Below are positions 43,002 through 52,111 of a DNA stretch of 64,000 nucleotides, one piece after another. The translations under genes and the position numbers were made by a program. Within the stretch, counting starts at the first letter, position 1. The number at the start of each line of letters is the position of its first letter. The notes beneath the pieces are model-generated. The model ran no database searches. It saw nothing but the letters and a program-made list of their open reading frames with translations, and had not been told where the DNA came from. The DNA comes from an uncultured Muribaculaceae bacterium. Lineage in GTDB: Bacteria; Bacteroidota; Bacteroidia; Bacteroidales; Muribaculaceae. The stretch is from contig CAJTXU010000001.1 of the NCBI GenBank assembly GCA_910584125.1, positions 121,176-185,175 on the forward strand, written 5' to 3'.

Positions 43002-43183
43002 GCAAGCAAGAAGGTAAATGAACAAAATTGGATAAATGATTAAACAGACATCTGCCCACGCAGAAGGTTAACTGCAAGAATTGAAGGTTATATTGATGTC
43101 GCGCCGGGAGCAACTCCGAGAGGAGCAGTTTCCGGCGCCGAGTTTTTATAGGCCCGTAGGGCCGAAAATCCACGAATTTTTAT

Positions 43184-43191
43184 TAACTTTG
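43184..43191 (+). promoter_or_regulatory. -7 box close to GH31
   Basis: TAACTTTG matches the consensus 98 bp before the chosen GH31 start; the -33 region is not convincing. Confidence 0.45.
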
Positions 43192-43288
43192 CATGTCGAT
43201 TTCGCGCGATGCGAAAAGCGGCAGTCCGCGACGTCTCCTGATGGAGACACAAGACAACAGAACCGACCTAATCATTTATCTAAACATC

Positions 43289-46200
43289 ATGCACAACAAC
43301 AACTCAACAACGCGTTTCGCCGCCCTTCTCGTGGCGACGATCTTCGCGTGTCTGCCCTCTCTGGCCGGCTGGGTCTACTACGACAACAGCAAAACAGGGT
43401 GGACAACCCCGACTGTCTATTACTGGGGTGGTACCACGGGTATCTCCTGGCCTGGAACACAGATGACTCAGGTCCCCAGTTTCACCCATATCTGGAAATA
43501 TTACTTGCCTGACGGCACCACCAAGATAATATTCAGCGCAGGGGGTTCTACTGCCAATAAAACTCAGACCGAGAATTTAGACTACGTGACCGACCATGTC
43601 TATATCAAGGAAACGGCAAACAATAATGTGGACGGTCAGTCCAAAGGAGGCAAAGACACAGGCAAGACCTATGCCGAATATACAGGTTCAGATCCGGATC
43701 CTGACCCGGACCCAAACCCCGACCCAAACCCCGACCCAGATCCGGACGACGATAGGGAATTCTGGATCGAACCGGCGAACGCCACGCAGCTCGATGGCGT
43801 GACTCTGTGGTATAATACCGCCAAAAACAGCACCTTCAAAGATTGGCCAGACGACCTATATGCCTATATCGGCATTGTGGAACAAGGCAAAACCAATTGG
43901 ACAGTAAAAGCGGACTGGAACAGCACCGGCAACACCGACGACTGCAAGTTCAAGAGAAGCGAAGCCAACAGAAACCTTTACTATATTAAGATTGAGCCAT
44001 CCATCGTGGAGTGGTTCAATGGCAACGCTTCAAAGACCTATGACAAGCTGAATTTCATTGCCCGAAGCAAGGATGGCAAAAAGCAAAGTCCAGGAAGCAA
44101 CCAACAGAATACAATCACGCTCGCGACAGTTCCTCCCGAAGAGACAATTGAAAATTTCGGGGCGTATAAGGAGTACAAAATAAACAGCGAAACCGGACAA
44201 GTCGAGATTACGGGCGAGAACGGCACCATATATCTCTCTTTCTGGACTCCCGAGATTGTCAAGGTGTTCACCCTGCGTAACAGCGCCGTCAAGAAAGAGC
44301 CGCGCAAATCGATATCCGTGGTTCCAGACAATTATTATTCAGACCCGGATATCTGGTTCAATAAGTCGGCTGTCGATTTAAGTTCATTGGACTTCACGAC
44401 CTCCCAATATGGAGACCTTGTGATAAGCGTACCTGACGGAATCACCGTCACGGTCAAAAAACAGACTTGTCTTCTTGAGTTCGAAGAGAACGGCAAAGCC
44501 CTTCTCTCAGAGAAGACAGCCCTTGTCAACGCCTCTAAAGGCGGCCTGTCGTCCGTGACTTTCAACGGTGACAGCGAACACTTCTATGGTGGCGGCTACA
44601 ACGGCTCGAAGAGTGATCTCAACGACCAGAGTCTCAATATGAACAACACTCAGACAGGAGGATGGCACAGCGGATACGATAACTTCCAACACAACATCTG
44701 TGTGCCATATATAGTGTCTTCCAAAGGCTACGGTCTGTTCTTCGACTCGAACTATATGGACGCCAAAATAAAGCCTTCGACATCCGGAACGACATACAAT
44801 AGCAACAGCTCCACACCGGTGGCCTACTATTTCATTGGCGGCGGCACAATGGAGAAAGCCATGCAGAACTATACGCTTCTCACCGGACGACAGGAACTTC
44901 CGCCATATTGGGCATTAGGCTATATCACCTCGAAATTCTCTTTCGCAGACAAGAACGAGGCGGAGACTGTTGTCAGACGCACCAAAGACCCGAACGACGC
45001 CAATCTTCCGCTTGACGGCATTGTGTTCGACATCCACTGGCAGGGCCAGACCAACAGCGATAACACCGCCGACCAGGGTTTCTATATGGGACATCTCGAC
45101 TGGGATACTGATAAATACAGCAATCCCAAGAGAATGTTGAAGGACTTCAGCGATCAGGGAGTACACTCCATTGCGATTGCGGAGCCTTTCTTCAACAGTG
45201 CCGGAAAAAGTGCTGACAATTTCAATGAACTTAAAAACAAAGGATTTCTTGCTGACGAGCGTATAACCGGAAATAATAATATGTCATGGATTGGCGGCGG
45301 CAACAGCGTTGGGCTTATTGATGCGACCAACCCGGAGGCTGCAAGATGGTTTGGCGAAAAACTTGAGAAACATCTCCCTCAGGGTGACGGACAAGGTGCT
45401 CTTTCCGGCTGGTGGCTTGATCTTGGAGAGCCTGAAACTCACGATATGGATGGAAGTACCAAGCATCACGGAGGTACGTTCGAGGAGGTACACAACGAGT
45501 TCGGACTCCTCTGGATGGCAGGCGTCTATGACGTGCTGAAGGAAAAACATCCCGACATGCGCCAGTTCCTGCTTCCTCGCGCCGGAACGGCCGGTATGCA
45601 GCGATACAGCGCATTCCCCTGGACCGGCGACATTCAGCGGTCGTGGAACGGCCTCAAGGCTCAGGTACCCGCTCTTGTCAGCGCATCTATGTCGGGTATC
45701 GGCTATCTCGGATCCGACATAGGCGGATTTACCGATAACCAGGGTCCCGGTGATGCCAATTATCTCCGTTGGGTACAGCTCGGTGTGTTCTACCCCATGT
45801 TGCGCACCCACTCCAAACGCTCGCTCAACCCCGAGCCGTATATGCACAATTACCTTAATGAAGTCCGCGAGGCGATCAACCTGAGGTATGCGTACCTGCC
45901 TTACACCTACTCGCAGTCGTATCAGTATACGGCATTCGGCACACCCATCGCGCGCCCGGCCAACTTCGACGACTCCGACAAGTCGCGTCTCGCCAACAGC
46001 ATCGACACATACTACTGGGGTCCGGACCTCTATGTGGCCCCGATGCTCTCCGAAGGCACATCGCGCTCCATCTCCCTGCCCGAGGGCGAATGGCTCGACG
46101 CCAACGACTTCAAGACCGTATACGATTCGAAAATAGACAATTACCCCGTGCCCTACAACAAGCTGGCGCGTTTCATGCGCAAGGGCTCGTTCCTGACACG

Positions 46201-47185
46201 CTACCGCGAGAGCTCGTTCACCAGCACGGCCGACATACAGACCGATAAGATCACCGTCGACTACTTCCTCAACTATCAGGATTACAGCGGCAACAACTCG
46301 CACAAGGACTTTTCGGCGGGCAGCAAGTGGTATGACGACGACCACACCACCGTCAATCCCCTCAAGGACAACAGCTATCTGCTGACGCACTTCCACGGCC
46401 ACGGCGTCGTGAACGGCACCAACCACGCCGTTGTGCTCTACATCGACCGCGAGGGCGACGGCTGGGATGGTATGTACAGCCGCGCCGACGGCGAGAACCG
46501 TTGGACGCGCAGTGAGGATTCTAATTTCGAAGGCGAACAGTATGACGGCCAGGACATCCTGCTGGCCATCCACAAGATCAAATGCGACGGCGGTCTCGCC
46601 AATAACATCGAGATCAACCTGCACGACTACGGTCCGCGCCCGGCTGCAGCTTCGGAGGCCGAGAACTCCATCGACGCCGCGCCAGCGGCAGACGACGTCG
46701 ACCCGAAGGAAATCTGGCCCAAGCGCTACGCGATGAAAGCAATCTCCGCCGACGACATAAAGAATGCCCAGACATTCGAAAACGGCAAGATCAAGGACAA
46801 GGATTCCGAAGGCTTTTGTCTCGACCGCGAGAACGAGACGCTCTACGTGCGTATGCCCAAGCTCGACCCGCGCCGCAACTACGCGCTGCTGATAGGCAAC
46901 AAGGGCGAGATCGTCAACGTCGGAGAGGTGAACCTCGCCGCGATGACTCTTGAGTATGCCGACGGCTGTTTCACCTATTCCGCCCCCGAGGGCACGGAGT
47001 CGCTGACACTCGGCGTCTACTCGACCACCGGAGCCTGCATGGGCCTATACGAGGGCCTGACCGCCGACGGCGTCGCCGACCAGGTGTCCGTCTCGCTGCC
47101 GCAGGGCGTCTACATCGGCCGTCTGACAGGCCGCGACGCCTCGGGCGCGAGCGTCGTCAAGACCGTCAAGGTAATGGTGAAATAA
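43289..47185 (+). CDS. GH31 alpha-glucosidase with N-terminal starch-binding modules
   Basis: A 1298-residue exported protein. Order: signal peptide (1-26), a CBM26-like starch-binding module (27-105, GWVYYDNSKTGW...VYYWGG), an Asp-Pro repeat linker (about 134-153), a second beta module (about 158-290), then the GH31 barrel. The nucleophile is expected at Asp711 in GWWLDLGEPE and the acid/base at Asp810 in YLGSDIGGF. After a C-terminal beta region comes a sorting-type tail (GVYIGRLTGRD). It should release glucose from starch-like glucans at the surface. The ATG at 43289 precedes the signal peptide; an upstream in-frame ATG at 43193 does not. The first 2.3 kb are less GC-rich than the last 1.5 kb. 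Confidence 0.88.
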   Translation: MHNNNSTTRFAALLVATIFACLPSLAGWVYYDNSKTGWTTPTVYYWGGTTGISWPGTQMTQVPSFTHIWKYYLPDGTTKIIFSAGGSTANKTQTENLDYVTDHVYIKETANNNVDGQSKGGKDTGKTYAEYTGSDPDPDPDPNPDPNPDPDPDDDREFWIEPANATQLDGVTLWYNTAKNSTFKDWPDDLYAYIGIVEQGKTNWTVKADWNSTGNTDDCKFKRSEANRNLYYIKIEPSIVEWFNGNASKTYDKLNFIARSKDGKKQSPGSNQQNTITLATVPPEETIENFGAYKEYKINSETGQVEITGENGTIYLSFWTPEIVKVFTLRNSAVKKEPRKSISVVPDNYYSDPDIWFNKSAVDLSSLDFTTSQYGDLVISVPDGITVTVKKQTCLLEFEENGKALLSEKTALVNASKGGLSSVTFNGDSEHFYGGGYNGSKSDLNDQSLNMNNTQTGGWHSGYDNFQHNICVPYIVSSKGYGLFFDSNYMDAKIKPSTSGTTYNSNSSTPVAYYFIGGGTMEKAMQNYTLLTGRQELPPYWALGYITSKFSFADKNEAETVVRRTKDPNDANLPLDGIVFDIHWQGQTNSDNTADQGFYMGHLDWDTDKYSNPKRMLKDFSDQGVHSIAIAEPFFNSAGKSADNFNELKNKGFLADERITGNNNMSWIGGGNSVGLIDATNPEAARWFGEKLEKHLPQGDGQGALSGWWLDLGEPETHDMDGSTKHHGGTFEEVHNEFGLLWMAGVYDVLKEKHPDMRQFLLPRAGTAGMQRYSAFPWTGDIQRSWNGLKAQVPALVSASMSGIGYLGSDIGGFTDNQGPGDANYLRWVQLGVFYPMLRTHSKRSLNPEPYMHNYLNEVREAINLRYAYLPYTYSQSYQYTAFGTPIARPANFDDSDKSRLANSIDTYYWGPDLYVAPMLSEGTSRSISLPEGEWLDANDFKTVYDSKIDNYPVPYNKLARFMRKGSFLTRYRESSFTSTADIQTDKITVDYFLNYQDYSGNNSHKDFSAGSKWYDDDHTTVNPLKDNSYLLTHFHGHGVVNGTNHAVVLYIDREGDGWDGMYSRADGENRWTRSEDSNFEGEQYDGQDILLAIHKIKCDGGLANNIEINLHDYGPRPAAASEAENSIDAAPAADDVDPKEIWPKRYAMKAISADDIKNAQTFENGKIKDKDSEGFCLDRENETLYVRMPKLDPRRNYALLIGNKGEIVNVGEVNLAAMTLEYADGCFTYSAPEGTESLTLGVYSTTGACMGLYEGLTADGVADQVSVSLPQGVYIGRLTGRDASGASVVKTVKVMVK

Positions 47186-47221
47186 TCCGAGATAAAACAT
47201 CCGCGCGTTCGTCGCGTTAGA

Positions 47222-47258
47222 AAGAGGAGGGACCGCCCCGCAGCGGATCCCTCCTCTT
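47222..47258 (+). terminator. GH31 terminator
   Basis: AAGAGGAGGGA pairs perfectly with TCCCTCCTCTT around a 15-nt loop. Confidence 0.7.
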
Positions 47259-47289
47259 ACGTTCACACCCAGTTGTCTGCATCAGCATT

Positions 47290-48483
47290 ATGAAAGGAAA
47301 AGTCTCACAGCGCGGGCTCGAGATGCCCGCCTCGCCCATACGCCGTCTTGCCGGCGCGGCCCGCGCCGCCGAACGCCGCGGCATCACGGTCTACAAACTC
47401 AACATCGGCCAGCCCGACGTGCCCACACCCCCGCAGGCTTTCGAGGCCCTGCGCGACATCGACCGCAAGGTGCTCGAATACTCCCCGTCGGAGGGCCTCG
47501 AGTCGCTGCGCGTCAAACTCGCCGAATATTACGGTCGCTGCGGCCTCGACATCCGGCCCGACGAGATCATCGTCACCGCCGGCGGTTCGGAGGCAGTGCT
47601 CTTCGCGTTCATGGCATGCCTCGACCCGGGCGACGAGATCATCGTGCCCGAACCGGCGTATGCCAACTACATGGCGTTCGCCATATCGGCCGGCGCGCAT
47701 ATCGTGCCCGTGACCACCACCATCGAGACCGGCTTCCGCCTGCCCGACGTCTCGGAGTTCGAGCGGCTCATCACGCCGCGCACCAAGGGTATACTGATCT
47801 GCAACCCCAACAACCCGACGGGCTATATCTACACCCGCGCCGAACTGGAGGCCATCGCCGACGTGGCCGCACGCCACGGTCTCTTCCTATTCAGCGACGA
47901 GGTATACCGCGAGTTCTGCTACAGCGACGAGCCGTTCGTGTCGGTGATGAGCCTCGACGGCGTGCGCGAGAACGCGGTGCTGATCGACTCGGTGTCGAAG
48001 CGATACAACGAGTGCGGCATCCGCATCGGGGCGCTCGTGAGCCGCGACCCGGAGGTGCGCGCCAACGTCATGAAGTTCTGCCAGGCGCGCCTGAGTCCGC
48101 CGCTGCTGGGCCAGATCGTGGCCGAGGCGTCGGTCGACACGCCCGAAGAATACATGCGCAATGTCTACGGCGAATACCTGGCGCGCCGCGACTTCCTGAT
48201 CGAGAGGCTCAACCGTATCCCCGGCTGCCACTCGCCCATGCCGATGGGGGCGTTCTATACGATTGCCTCGCTGCCGGTCGACGACGCCGACGAGTTCTGC
48301 CGCTGGTGTCTCGAGGAGTTCTCCTACCGGGGCGCGACCGTGTTCATGGCCCCGGCGTCTGGGTTCTACAGCGACCGCCGGCTCGGCCGCAACCAGGTGC
48401 GCATCGCATACGTCCACGAGATCCCTTACCTCGCAGCCGCCCTCGACACCCTCGAGGCCGCCCTGCACGAGTATGGAAGCTAA
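47290..48483 (+). CDS. Pyridoxal-phosphate-dependent class I aminotransferase
   Basis: A 397-residue fold-type I aminotransferase. It shows NIGQPDVPTP near the start, VTAGGSEAVLFAFM (cofactor phosphate region), CNPNNPTGYIYTRAEL, FSDEVYREFCY and the Schiff-base lysine in SVSKRYNECGIRIG. The closest relatives by motif are aspartate/tyrosine-type aminotransferases; the exact amino acid is unknown. It lies between terminators and is probably transcribed alone. Confidence 0.88.
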   Translation: MKGKVSQRGLEMPASPIRRLAGAARAAERRGITVYKLNIGQPDVPTPPQAFEALRDIDRKVLEYSPSEGLESLRVKLAEYYGRCGLDIRPDEIIVTAGGSEAVLFAFMACLDPGDEIIVPEPAYANYMAFAISAGAHIVPVTTTIETGFRLPDVSEFERLITPRTKGILICNPNNPTGYIYTRAELEAIADVAARHGLFLFSDEVYREFCYSDEPFVSVMSLDGVRENAVLIDSVSKRYNECGIRIGALVSRDPEVRANVMKFCQARLSPPLLGQIVAEASVDTPEEYMRNVYGEYLARRDFLIERLNRIPGCHSPMPMGAFYTIASLPVDDADEFCRWCLEEFSYRGATVFMAPASGFYSDRRLGRNQVRIAYVHEIPYLAAALDTLEAALHEYGS

Positions 48484-48509
48484 AATTAGGAAATTTGCGT
48501 AACTTTCGT

Positions 48510-48517
48510 TAAATTTG
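48510..48517 (+). promoter_or_regulatory. -7 box of the ABC exporter gene
   Basis: TAAATTTG matches the consensus 57 bp before the start. The upstream element is unclear. Confidence 0.5.
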
Positions 48518-48573
48518 CATTTCAAACCGGGACCGCGCCCCCCCGGCGGGCGCTTCCCCCTCAGACACAATTG

Positions 48574-50412
48574 ATGAAAGAACTCTTCACGTTTCTTAAG
48601 AAATACGCCTCTCCATACAAGAAGGACATCGCCCTCAGCATCATCTTCAACTTCCTGACGGCTTTCTTCACCCTCTTCTCGTTCGCGTTCATCATCCCGA
48701 TCCTGCAGATGCTGTTCGGGATGGACAACACGGTCTATTACCACATGGACTGGGCCGACGGCTCGACCAAGGACGTGGTGATCAACAACTTCTACTTCTA
48801 CATGTCACGGCTCATCGCCGTCCACGGCGCCTCGTTCACACTCGCTTTCCTCGGCGTGCTGCTGGTGGTGACCTGTCTGGTGAAGGTGATGACGGCATAC
48901 CTGAGCGAATACTTCACGATCCCGCTGCAGAACGGAGTGGTGCGCGACATTCGCCGCGAGATGTACGACAAGATCGTGTCGCTGCCCATCGGATTCTTCA
49001 CGTCCGAACGCAAGGGCGACATAATGGCCCGCCTCTCAGGCGACGTGCAGGAGGTGCAGAACTCGGTGATGGCCAGCCTCTTCTCGCTGGTGAAATATCC
49101 CATCATGATCATCTCGTGCCTGGGCATGATGCTCGTGATCAGCTGGAAGCTGACGATTTTCGTCTTCATCATGCTACCCTTCGTGGGCGGCATCATGGGC
49201 GTCGTGGGCAAGAAGCTGAAGGCCAAGTCGCTGGCGTCGCAGAACAAGTGGGGCGAGATCCTGTCGAACACCGAGGAGACCATCGGCGGCCTGCGCGTCA
49301 TCAAGGCGTTCAACGCCGAGAAGATGATGGAACGCCGCTTCGGGCGCGAGACGCAGGACTTCTTCCGCATCAACAACAGCGTCAACAGGCGCACGGCCCT
49401 CGCCCACCCAATGAGCGAGTTCCTGGGCACGATGGCCGTGGCGATCATCCTCTGGTTCGGCGGCAGCCTGATCCTCTCGAACAATTCCGACATAGACGCG
49501 CCGTCGTTCATCTACTACATGGTGATGTTCTACAGCATGATCAACCCGGCCAAGGACCTGTCGAAGACCTCCTACACCGTGCGCAAGGGCATGGCGGCGA
49601 AGGTGCGCATCGACAAGATTCTCAACGCCGTGAACCCGATAGCCGACCCGGAGCGTCCGCGCGAGCTGCCCCGGGGGGCGTCGCGCAAGAGCAGCGTGTC
49701 GCTGCGCCACGTGACGTTCAGCTACAACGGCGAGCATGACGTGCTGCGCGACGTGACGCTCGACGTCGAGCCGGGGCAGACGGTGGCCATTGTGGGCCAG
49801 TCGGGCTCGGGCAAGTCGACGCTCGTCGACCTCATCCCGCGCTTCTGGGACGTCGAGCGGGGCGAGGTGCTCGTAGACGGCATCAACGTCAAGGACCTGC
49901 GGGTCAAGGACCTGCGGTCGCTGATGGGCAACGTCAACCAGGAGGCCATACTCTTCAACGACACGATTTTCAACAACATCGCCTTCGGCGTCGAGGGGGC
50001 GACGCGCAAGCAGGTTGAGGAGGCCGCACGCATCGCCAACGCCCACGACTTCATCATGGAGACCGAGCAGGGCTACGACACCGTGGTGGGCGACCGTGGC
50101 TGCCGCCTGTCGGGCGGCCAGCGCCAGCGCATCAGCATAGCCCGCGCCATTCTCAAGAACCCCGCGATACTCATTCTCGACGAAGCCACATCGGCGCTCG
50201 ACACCGAGAGCGAGCGCCTCGTGCAGGACGCCCTGGAGCGTCTGACGCGCGACCGCACCACCATCGTGATCGCCCACCGGCTCTCGACCATCGTCAACGC
50301 CGACAAGATATGCGTGCTCCACGACGGCGAGATCGTCGAGACGGGCACTCACGACGCGCTCATAGCGGCCGGGGGCATCTACAAGCGCCTGGTCGACATG
50401 CAGCAGGTTTAA
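48574..50412 (+). CDS. MsbA-like ABC exporter (fused permease and ATPase)
   Basis: A 612-residue half-transporter. The membrane part (about 1-330) has six hydrophobic segments, and the ATPase part carries Walker A GQSGSGKST (about residue 408), the signature LSGGQRQRISIARA and Walker B ILILDEATSALD. It forms a dimer that probably flips lipid A core or another lipid or drug; the substrate is inferred from family only. ATG 48574 is chosen over the adjacent TTG at 48571. A heptamer repeat array begins 9 bp after the stop. Confidence 0.9.
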   Translation: MKELFTFLKKYASPYKKDIALSIIFNFLTAFFTLFSFAFIIPILQMLFGMDNTVYYHMDWADGSTKDVVINNFYFYMSRLIAVHGASFTLAFLGVLLVVTCLVKVMTAYLSEYFTIPLQNGVVRDIRREMYDKIVSLPIGFFTSERKGDIMARLSGDVQEVQNSVMASLFSLVKYPIMIISCLGMMLVISWKLTIFVFIMLPFVGGIMGVVGKKLKAKSLASQNKWGEILSNTEETIGGLRVIKAFNAEKMMERRFGRETQDFFRINNSVNRRTALAHPMSEFLGTMAVAIILWFGGSLILSNNSDIDAPSFIYYMVMFYSMINPAKDLSKTSYTVRKGMAAKVRIDKILNAVNPIADPERPRELPRGASRKSSVSLRHVTFSYNGEHDVLRDVTLDVEPGQTVAIVGQSGSGKSTLVDLIPRFWDVERGEVLVDGINVKDLRVKDLRSLMGNVNQEAILFNDTIFNNIAFGVEGATRKQVEEAARIANAHDFIMETEQGYDTVVGDRGCRLSGGQRQRISIARAILKNPAILILDEATSALDTESERLVQDALERLTRDRTTIVIAHRLSTIVNADKICVLHDGEIVETGTHDALIAAGGIYKRLVDMQQV

Positions 50413-50420
50413 ACGTTTAC

Positions 50421-50524
50421 AAGTAATAAGTAATAAGTAATAAGAGATGTCGTTGACGGTCAACAATCAATCATTAACCATTTGTCATTGTCGTTATTAC
50501 TTATTACCTATTACTTATTACTTA
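50421..50524. repeat. Second heptamer repeat array with inverse half
   Basis: Three AAGTAAT units plus AAGAGAT (50421-50448) are followed, after 45 bp, by about four complement-type units (ATTACTT, 50494-50524). The unit is the same as in the array at 25.8 kb. It fills the gap between the ABC exporter and the CD225-like gene. Confidence 0.85.
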
Positions 50525-50537
50525 AATTCATAACCTT

Positions 50538-51038
50538 ATGGAAAACGAGGATAAGGACAGACGGCCCGACGACGAGGCCGCGAACGGACAGCAGCCGCCA
50601 CGGCCCGACGGCTTCGACGTGGAGCAGGAATGGGCCGAGAAGCTCGGCATGGATTTCGACGCCCGGCGCGCGGCGACACCTCCGCCGGTGCCCGGCGAGG
50701 GACAGGCGTGTCCGCCTCCCGTGACGCCGCAGGCTGCGCGCGACAGCTCGAAGATGTATGTCATGCCGCCGGGCGAGGAACTGCCCGAACGGACGCCGCA
50801 GCCTCCCATGCCGCCGACGTATATGGTGTGGGCGATTCTGTCGATGCTCTGCTGCTGCTTCCCGGCCGGAATCGTGGCGACGATCTACGCGGCGTCGGTC
50901 AGCTCGCGCTATTTCGCCCGCGACTTCGAGGGCGCCCGCCGGGCGTCGCGCAACGCCGAGATCTGGATCATCGTCTCGATAGTGGCCGGCATAGTCTCGA
51001 ACGCCCTCTACGTGCCGCTGACGCTGCTGATGCCGTGA
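50538..51038 (+). CDS. CD225/dispanin-like small membrane protein
   Basis: A 166-residue protein. The first 90 residues are Pro-rich and polar, without clear structure. The rest has two hydrophobic segments in the CD225/dispanin pattern: YMVWAILSMLCCCFPAGIVA, then the basic loop SSRYFARDFEGARRASRNAE, then WIIVSIVAGIVSNALYVPLT. The family includes eukaryotic interferon-induced IFITM proteins, but the bacterial role is unknown. Its stop TGA overlaps a GTG start of the next gene, so the two are coupled. Confidence 0.75.
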   Translation: MENEDKDRRPDDEAANGQQPPRPDGFDVEQEWAEKLGMDFDARRAATPPPVPGEGQACPPPVTPQAARDSSKMYVMPPGEELPERTPQPPMPPTYMVWAILSMLCCCFPAGIVATIYAASVSSRYFARDFEGARRASRNAEIWIIVSIVAGIVSNALYVPLTLLMP

Positions 51039-51415
51039 CGGGGGTGGAAAGAAGGATAATAGGCAGGGTGGCCATAGGCGCGGGGGTGCTCGCGCTGTTG
51101 GCGCTCTATTTCATCTTCGACCCGGGGCGCAGCGCGCTGGCGCCGAAGTGCATGTTCCACGCCGTGACAGGCTGGGACTGCGCCGGATGCGGCAGCCAGC
51201 GGATGCTTCACGCGCTGCTGCACGGCGACCTCGCCGGCGCCTGGAGGGCGAACGCCTTCCTGCTCTGCGTCGCGCCGCTTGTGGCCGTCATGGCCTGGGC
51301 GGCGATGTTCCGCGAGCGCTGGCCGCGGCTGTACAGCCGCGTCAACTCGCTGCCGGTCATCATCGGCATGGGCGCCGGCATCCTCGTCTGGACAGTGGCA
51401 AGGAATCTCGTCTGA
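51035..51415 (+). CDS. DUF2752 membrane protein
   Basis: A 126-residue membrane protein with the DUF2752 pattern CMFHAVTGWDCAGCGSQRML followed by HALLHGDLAGAWRAN, and three hydrophobic segments. The function of the family is unknown. No ATG is available at the right place; GTG at 51035 overlaps the preceding stop (GTGA) and gives the full first helix, so I chose it. CD225-like and DUF2752 genes are often neighbours in Bacteroidota, as I recall. Confidence 0.75.
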   Translation: MTGVERRIIGRVAIGAGVLALLALYFIFDPGRSALAPKCMFHAVTGWDCAGCGSQRMLHALLHGDLAGAWRANAFLLCVAPLVAVMAWAAMFRERWPRLYSRVNSLPVIIGMGAGILVWTVARNLV

Positions 51416-51438
51416 AACCTGCTAAAATCAAGATTAAA

Positions 51439-51978
51439 ATGGCTCCGATCTTCATCATAGGGTATATGGCTTGCGGCAAGACGACGTTCGGCCGTGCGCT
51501 GGCTCGCGCCACGGGGAGGCAGTTCATCGACCTCGACTTCTATATCGAGCAGCGCTTCCGGCGGCCAATCGGCCGCATCTTCGCCGATGATGGCGAGGAG
51601 GAGTTCCGCCGCATGGAGGCGGAGATGCTGCGCGAGGCCGGCGAGTTCGATGACGTCATCGTGGCCTGCGGCGGAGGCACTCCCTGCTTCCGCGGCAACA
51701 TGGACTATATGCTCTCTCGCGGCACGACCCTCTTCCTTGAGGCGTCCGAGGGGCGCATCGTGGAGCGACTGTGCGCCAACAGCCGCCGCCGGCCGCTGAT
51801 GGCCGGCAAAAGCCGCGCCGAGATCGAGGCCGCGGTCGCCGAGGGCCTCGCCGCCCGCATGCCCTTCTATTCGCGCGCCTCGATTCGATTCAACGGCGAC
51901 AGCCTCGACAACCGCCGCCAGATTGAAAACAGCATATCAAAATTCCTCATCGAACACCCTCTCAATCACACGCAGTAA
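51439..51978 (+). CDS. aroK: Shikimate kinase
   Basis: A 179-residue P-loop kinase that phosphorylates shikimate in aromatic amino acid synthesis. Walker A is IIGYMACGKTTFG (residues 6-18); FIDLDFYIEQR carries the shikimate-binding Asp, FRRMEAEML the RxxE motif, and VACGGGTPC the glycine loop. NSRRRPLMAG is the lid arginine region. The ATG at 51439 directly precedes the P-loop strand; upstream frame extension overlaps DUF2752 and is rejected. Confidence 0.92.
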   Translation: MAPIFIIGYMACGKTTFGRALARATGRQFIDLDFYIEQRFRRPIGRIFADDGEEEFRRMEAEMLREAGEFDDVIVACGGGTPCFRGNMDYMLSRGTTLFLEASEGRIVERLCANSRRRPLMAGKSRAEIEAAVAEGLAARMPFYSRASIRFNGDSLDNRRQIENSISKFLIEHPLNHTQ

Positions 51979-52035
51979 CAGACAAGTTAAATAATCTTAA
52001 TTTTAGTTAAAAATCGGGGGGGGTAATTGCTGATG

Positions 52036-52066
52036 TTGCGGGTGTCAAGCCAAATACCTATCTTTG
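52036..52066 (+). promoter_or_regulatory. Promoter of the large repeat-containing secreted protein gene
   Basis: TTG at 52036-52038, exactly 20 nt, then TATCTTTG at 52059-52066. The leader is about 40 nt. A run of eight G lies shortly upstream. Confidence 0.75.
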
Positions 52067-52111
52067 TCGCATGAGTTAACTAACAATAACAAATAACCAA
52101 CAATCTGACTC

